Assembly (NCBI GenBank): GCA_003354055.1
Contig: PIVQ01000293.1
Coordinates: 1-8,257, forward strand
DNA length: 8,257 nt
Source: Desulfobacteraceae bacterium
GTDB taxonomy: Bacteria; Desulfobacterota; Desulfobacteria; Desulfobacterales; Desulfobacteraceae
Direction of reading: 5' to 3'
Below, piece after piece: positions 5,505-8,257 of the stretch (position 1 is its first letter; each line of letters opens with the position of its first letter). The notes beneath the pieces were generated by a model, which did not search any database, was not told the DNA's origin, and saw nothing but the letters and a program-made list of their open reading frames with translations. The position numbers and the translations under genes are program-made.

Positions 5505-8257
5505 TTACTCCTGCAAATGTTCCAATGCACGGGTAAGAGAGGTCAACTCATCCCGAGCCCCGTCAAAATCATACTCTTCGACCAGGGTTAAAACATTTTT
5601 AACCCCGGTTAATACCTTTTTAGATACAGGATGACTCTGCTCTATTCCCAATACCTGCTGACATAAATCATGGGCAACGGCCAGGGCGCCGGCATCATTT
5701 TCTTTTAAGAGCCCATCTAATCCGGTTGCCAGCTTAAGAAATCCCCCAATATCGGCTTCGGTGGGCAAGGTGCCCGACGACCCGATAATTTCTCCGAACG
5801 TCATATCCGGCTCTTCCAGAACTGATATCCCGGCCATGGCTCTGTCTAATGCGGTTGAAAATTTCTCCAGCATTTTTTCCTGTTCATCTGCACTGCCATG
5901 TTTTATAGAATTATGCAGATCTTCAGATACTTGGAACAGTGCTGTAGCCCCCAGATTTCCTGCAACCCCTTTTATGGCATGGGATAGTTTGCCTGCAGTC
6001 CGGATATCATTCGCCCCCAAGGCATCTTGAATCTCCCGCGAGGCCTGCTGATATTTTTGTTTAAACTGCAGCAGAAGCCGGGCCAGGAGTTCATGGTTTT
6101 GGTTGGCGCGTTCTAGGCTTGCCTCCGTATCAAAGCCATCTATGAACGGCAGTTGAAACGCCTCGGAAACGGAAGGCAAAGAAAGAGGCACTGGGTCAGG
6201 TTCTTGGTTGACAGGGGCAATCCATTTTATCAGTTTGTCAAACAGATCATCCTGGTCAATGGGTTTGGTCAAATAGTCTGACATACCGTGGCGCATACAT
6301 TTTTCCCTGTAACTTGCCATGGCATGAGCCGTAACGGCCAGGATAGGCAGCTGCTGGTATTCGGATTTTGACCGGATGATTTCCGTTGCCTGATACCCGT
6401 CCATCAAGGGCATTTCAATGTCCATGAGTACCAAATCAAAGGAGTCTTTATCTACGGCGTCCACCGCCTCGATACCGTTGGAGGCGATGGTGACTCTGAG
6501 TCCGGCCTGTTCCAGAATTACCGTGGCTAGTTGCTGATTGATTTCATTGTCTTCCACCAGGAGGATCCTGGCCCCTTTGATCTGGGTAAGTTTCTTTGAG
6601 GATCTTCGGTGATTATTTTTCTTACGCCCGAACCGGGCGGCTTCCAGGCCAAAGGTTTCATGAATGGCATCCAATAAAATAGAAGGCCCTACCGGTTTAA
6701 TAAGAAAGGTATTCAAGCCGGTTTTAGATGCATTGAGGAGAATGTCCTCTCTGCTGTAGGCACTGACCATGATAATCCTGGGCGGTGGTTTCAGATCGGG
6801 ATGTTTCAGGATTATACGGCTGGCCTCCACCCCATCCATATCCGGCATAAAATAGTCCATGATCACCAGATCATAGGGTGTCCCGGCCACAGCAGCTCCG
6901 GCCAGGACTTCAATTCCCTCTTTTCCTGAACAGGCCTGATCCGCCTGAAAGGAAAATGTACTCAGCATATTGCAGAAGATATGGCGGGCATCAGGTAAGT
7001 CATCCACCACAAGCACCTTGAGATTTTTCAAAGATCCCTGGGGGTGATAGGCATCTCTTCCTTCCGTTTTCCGCGTACCAAACCAGGCCGTAAAAAAGAA
7101 AGTACTACCGGTTCCAGGCTCGCTTTCCACATTAATTTCCCCATCCATCATCTCCACCAGACGGCTGCAAATGGCAAGCCCCAGGCCTGTACCACCGAAT
7201 TTTCGAGTGGTCGAGCTGTCTGCCTGGCTGAAGGCCTGAAAAAGGGTGGTTACCCTGTCGGGCGGGATACCGATACCGGTGTCTGTCACTTTAAATTTTA
7301 TCTTTATCCGCCCGGATTCTTCCCCGGCCTTTTCAAGACTGATGACCACCTTGCCCTTTTCGGTGAATTTCATGGCATTGTTGGAAAGATTGATAAGAAT
7401 CTGTCCGAGACGCAACGGATCTCCCATCAAACCAACAGAAATCTCCCGTGGGATATCCAGGAGAAACTCCAACTCTTTTTTCTCTGCTTCCAGCCGCACC
7501 AGGTTGGCAACATTTTCCAGAACCGTATCCAGGTTGAAAGGAATATTTTCCATGGAAAGCTTGCCGGCTTCAATTTTTGAAAAATCCAGAATATCGTTAA
7601 TAATATTCAACAGGGATTTGGAGGCATTCCGGATCTTTTCTATGTATTGCTCCTGCTTTGCAGACAGATCCGTATCCATAGTTAGACGAGAAAACCCGAT
7701 AATGGCATTCATGGGCGTCCGGATCTCATGGCTCATCCGGGCCAGAAAATCACTTTTGGCCTCATTGGCATTTTCAGCCTCCTGCCGGGCCAAAATCATC
7801 TGCTGTTCCATCTGCTTTCTGGCAATGGCCATGGCAACCTGTTCCGAGGCTGCCGTCATAATTTCCACGTCTTCCGGTGTATAATGATCCGGGTTATCAT
7901 AATGCTGAACCATCATGAGACCGATCACCTTATCCCCCACGGTCAAGGGTGTCCCCAGCCATACCGCCGGCAAAGATCCCACAACCGCAAGTTCTCCTGT
8001 GGACAACCGTTCGGCCAGTTCCAGGTCCCGGAGGAATAATGGGGTGCGGGTCCGAATCACCTCCAGAGAAAGGCAATTGGTTGCAGGATCGCTGATCTGG
8101 AAAATGGGGGGCGACTCAACGTCCTTTTCATCCTTCCAATAGGGAAAATCAAGCCGATCCTCTTCCTCGTTAATCAGGGCAATCCCAAAATTCGTGGTGT
8201 CGATATAGGTGTTGATGGTATCATGAATTTTTTCGTAAAGGTCCTCCAGATCCTGGG
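5505..8257 (-). CDS. GAF-containing hybrid histidine kinase with two receivers and HPt, 5' end beyond window
   Basis: The frame stays open to the right edge, giving 916 visible residues (numbered from the first full codon); the true start lies outside. A GAF domain fills about 5-145 ([18 protein letters not shown] to [15 protein letters not shown]), followed by a short coiled coil. HisKA has H176 in [12 protein letters not shown]. HATPase has N289/N293, DTGIGIP from 325 and GGTGLG at 354-359. Receiver 1 (about 412-535) has phosphoacceptor D467 ([10 protein letters not shown]), S498 and K520. Receiver 2 (about 562-677) has D612 ([11 protein letters not shown]), T642 and K664. HPt carries H759 in [14 protein letters not shown]. 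After it comes about 100 residues of helical sequence (815-916) without a second HPt motif. No membrane segment is visible, but the missing N-terminus could hold more sensor domains. It is the upstream, tightly coupled partner of the HD-GYP regulator. GAF ligand unknown. Confidence 0.93.
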   Translation of the reverse strand, partial: QDLEDLYEKIHDTINTYIDTTNFGIALINEEEDRLDFPYWKDEKDVESPPIFQISDPATNCLSLEVIRTRTPLFLRDLELAERLSTGELAVVGSLPAVWLGTPLTVGDKVIGLMMVQHYDNPDHYTPEDVEIMTAASEQVAMAIARKQMEQQMILARQEAENANEAKSDFLARMSHEIRTPMNAIIGFSRLTMDTDLSAKQEQYIEKIRNASKSLLNIINDILDFSKIEAGKLSMENIPFNLDTVLENVANLVRLEAEKKELEFLLDIPREISVGLMGDPLRLGQILINLSNNAMKFTEKGKVVISLEKAGEESGRIKIKFKVTDTGIGIPPDRVTTLFQAFSQADSSTTRKFGGTGLGLAICSRLVEMMDGEINVESEPGTGSTFFFTAWFGTRKTEGRDAYHPQGSLKNLKVLVVDDLPDARHIFCNMLSTFSFQADQACSGKEGIEVLAGAAVAGTPYDLVIMDYFMPDMDGVEASRIILKHPDLKPPPRIIMVSAYSREDILLNASKTGLNTFLIKPVGPSILLDAIHETFGLEAARFGRKKNNHRRSSKKLTQIKGARILLVEDNEINQQLATVILEQAGLRVTIASNGIEAVDAVDKDSFDLVLMDIEMPLMDGYQATEIIRSKSEYQQLPILAVTAHAMASYREKCMRHGMSDYLTKPIDQDDLFDKLIKWIAPVNQEPDPVPLSLPSVSEAFQLPFIDGFDTEASLERANQNHELLARLLLQFKQKYQQASREIQDALGANDIRTAGKLSHAIKGVAGNLGATALFQVSEDLHNSIKHGSADEQEKMLEKFSTALDRAMAGISVLEEPDMTFGEIIGSSGTLPTEADIGGFLKLATGLDGLLKENDAGALAVAHDLCQQVLGIEQSHPVSKKVLTGVKNVLTLVEEYDFDGARDELTSLTRALEHLQE

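Noticed and set aside
8058..8060. GTG at 8058-8060 as the start of the GAF hybrid kinase
   Set aside because: The frame is open to the window edge, and the 65 upstream residues complete the first half of the GAF domain, so this GTG is an internal valine codon.
992..8257. Two hybrid kinases as a recent duplication
   Set aside because: Their HisKA and HATPase cores are similar in protein sequence, as expected for the family, but clearly diverged in DNA and differ in domain layout.

Overview
The window looks like chromosomal signalling DNA from a Gram-negative bacterium, most likely a Desulfobacterota (delta-proteobacterial, Desulfobacteraceae-like) organism. That placement is an inference from gene style: large multi-domain hybrid histidine kinases, HD-GYP response regulators and SiaB/SiaC pairs are common there. 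No ribosomal RNA or other phylogenetic marker is present. There are six protein genes, and five of them are regulatory. I see no RNA genes, mobile elements or CRISPR arrays.

Left block, minus strand (1-2902): a soluble hybrid histidine kinase without a recognisable sensor domain (992-2902) is followed by a SiaB-family GHKL-fold protein kinase (374-934) and a SiaC-family phosphoprotein (1-362, C-terminus cut by the window edge). Gaps are 57 and 11 bases, so this reads as one operon. In Pseudomonas aeruginosa, SiaB phosphorylates SiaC, the phosphatase SiaA reverses this, and unphosphorylated SiaC activates the diguanylate cyclase SiaD. No SiaA or SiaD homologue is visible here; either could lie beyond the left edge.

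Middle (2903-4344): an AT-rich divergent intergenic region of about 310 bases separates the kinase operon from a plus-strand gene (3217-4344). That gene encodes an SPFH-domain protein with three C-terminal zinc ribbons. It has a near-consensus sigma-70 promoter (TTGACA, 17 bases, TACAAT) flanked by several palindromes. A likely intrinsic terminator for it (4508-4544) lies about 165 bases past its stop codon, inside the antisense strand of the convergent HD-GYP gene.

Right block, minus strand (4383-8257): a GAF-containing hybrid kinase (5505-8257, N-terminus beyond the window) with HisKA, HATPase, two receivers, an HPt domain and an extra helical tail sits 3 bases upstream of a receiver plus HD-GYP c-di-GMP phosphodiesterase (4383-5501).

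Working model (inference): both hybrid kinases end in HPt domains that need a separate receiver, and the only stand-alone receiver in the window is on the HD-GYP phosphodiesterase. The SiaB/SiaC pair is linked in its best-studied case to c-di-GMP synthesis. The locus may therefore join c-di-GMP breakdown (phosphorelay to HD-GYP) and a SiaBC partner switch, with a membrane-associated SPFH scaffold protein between them.
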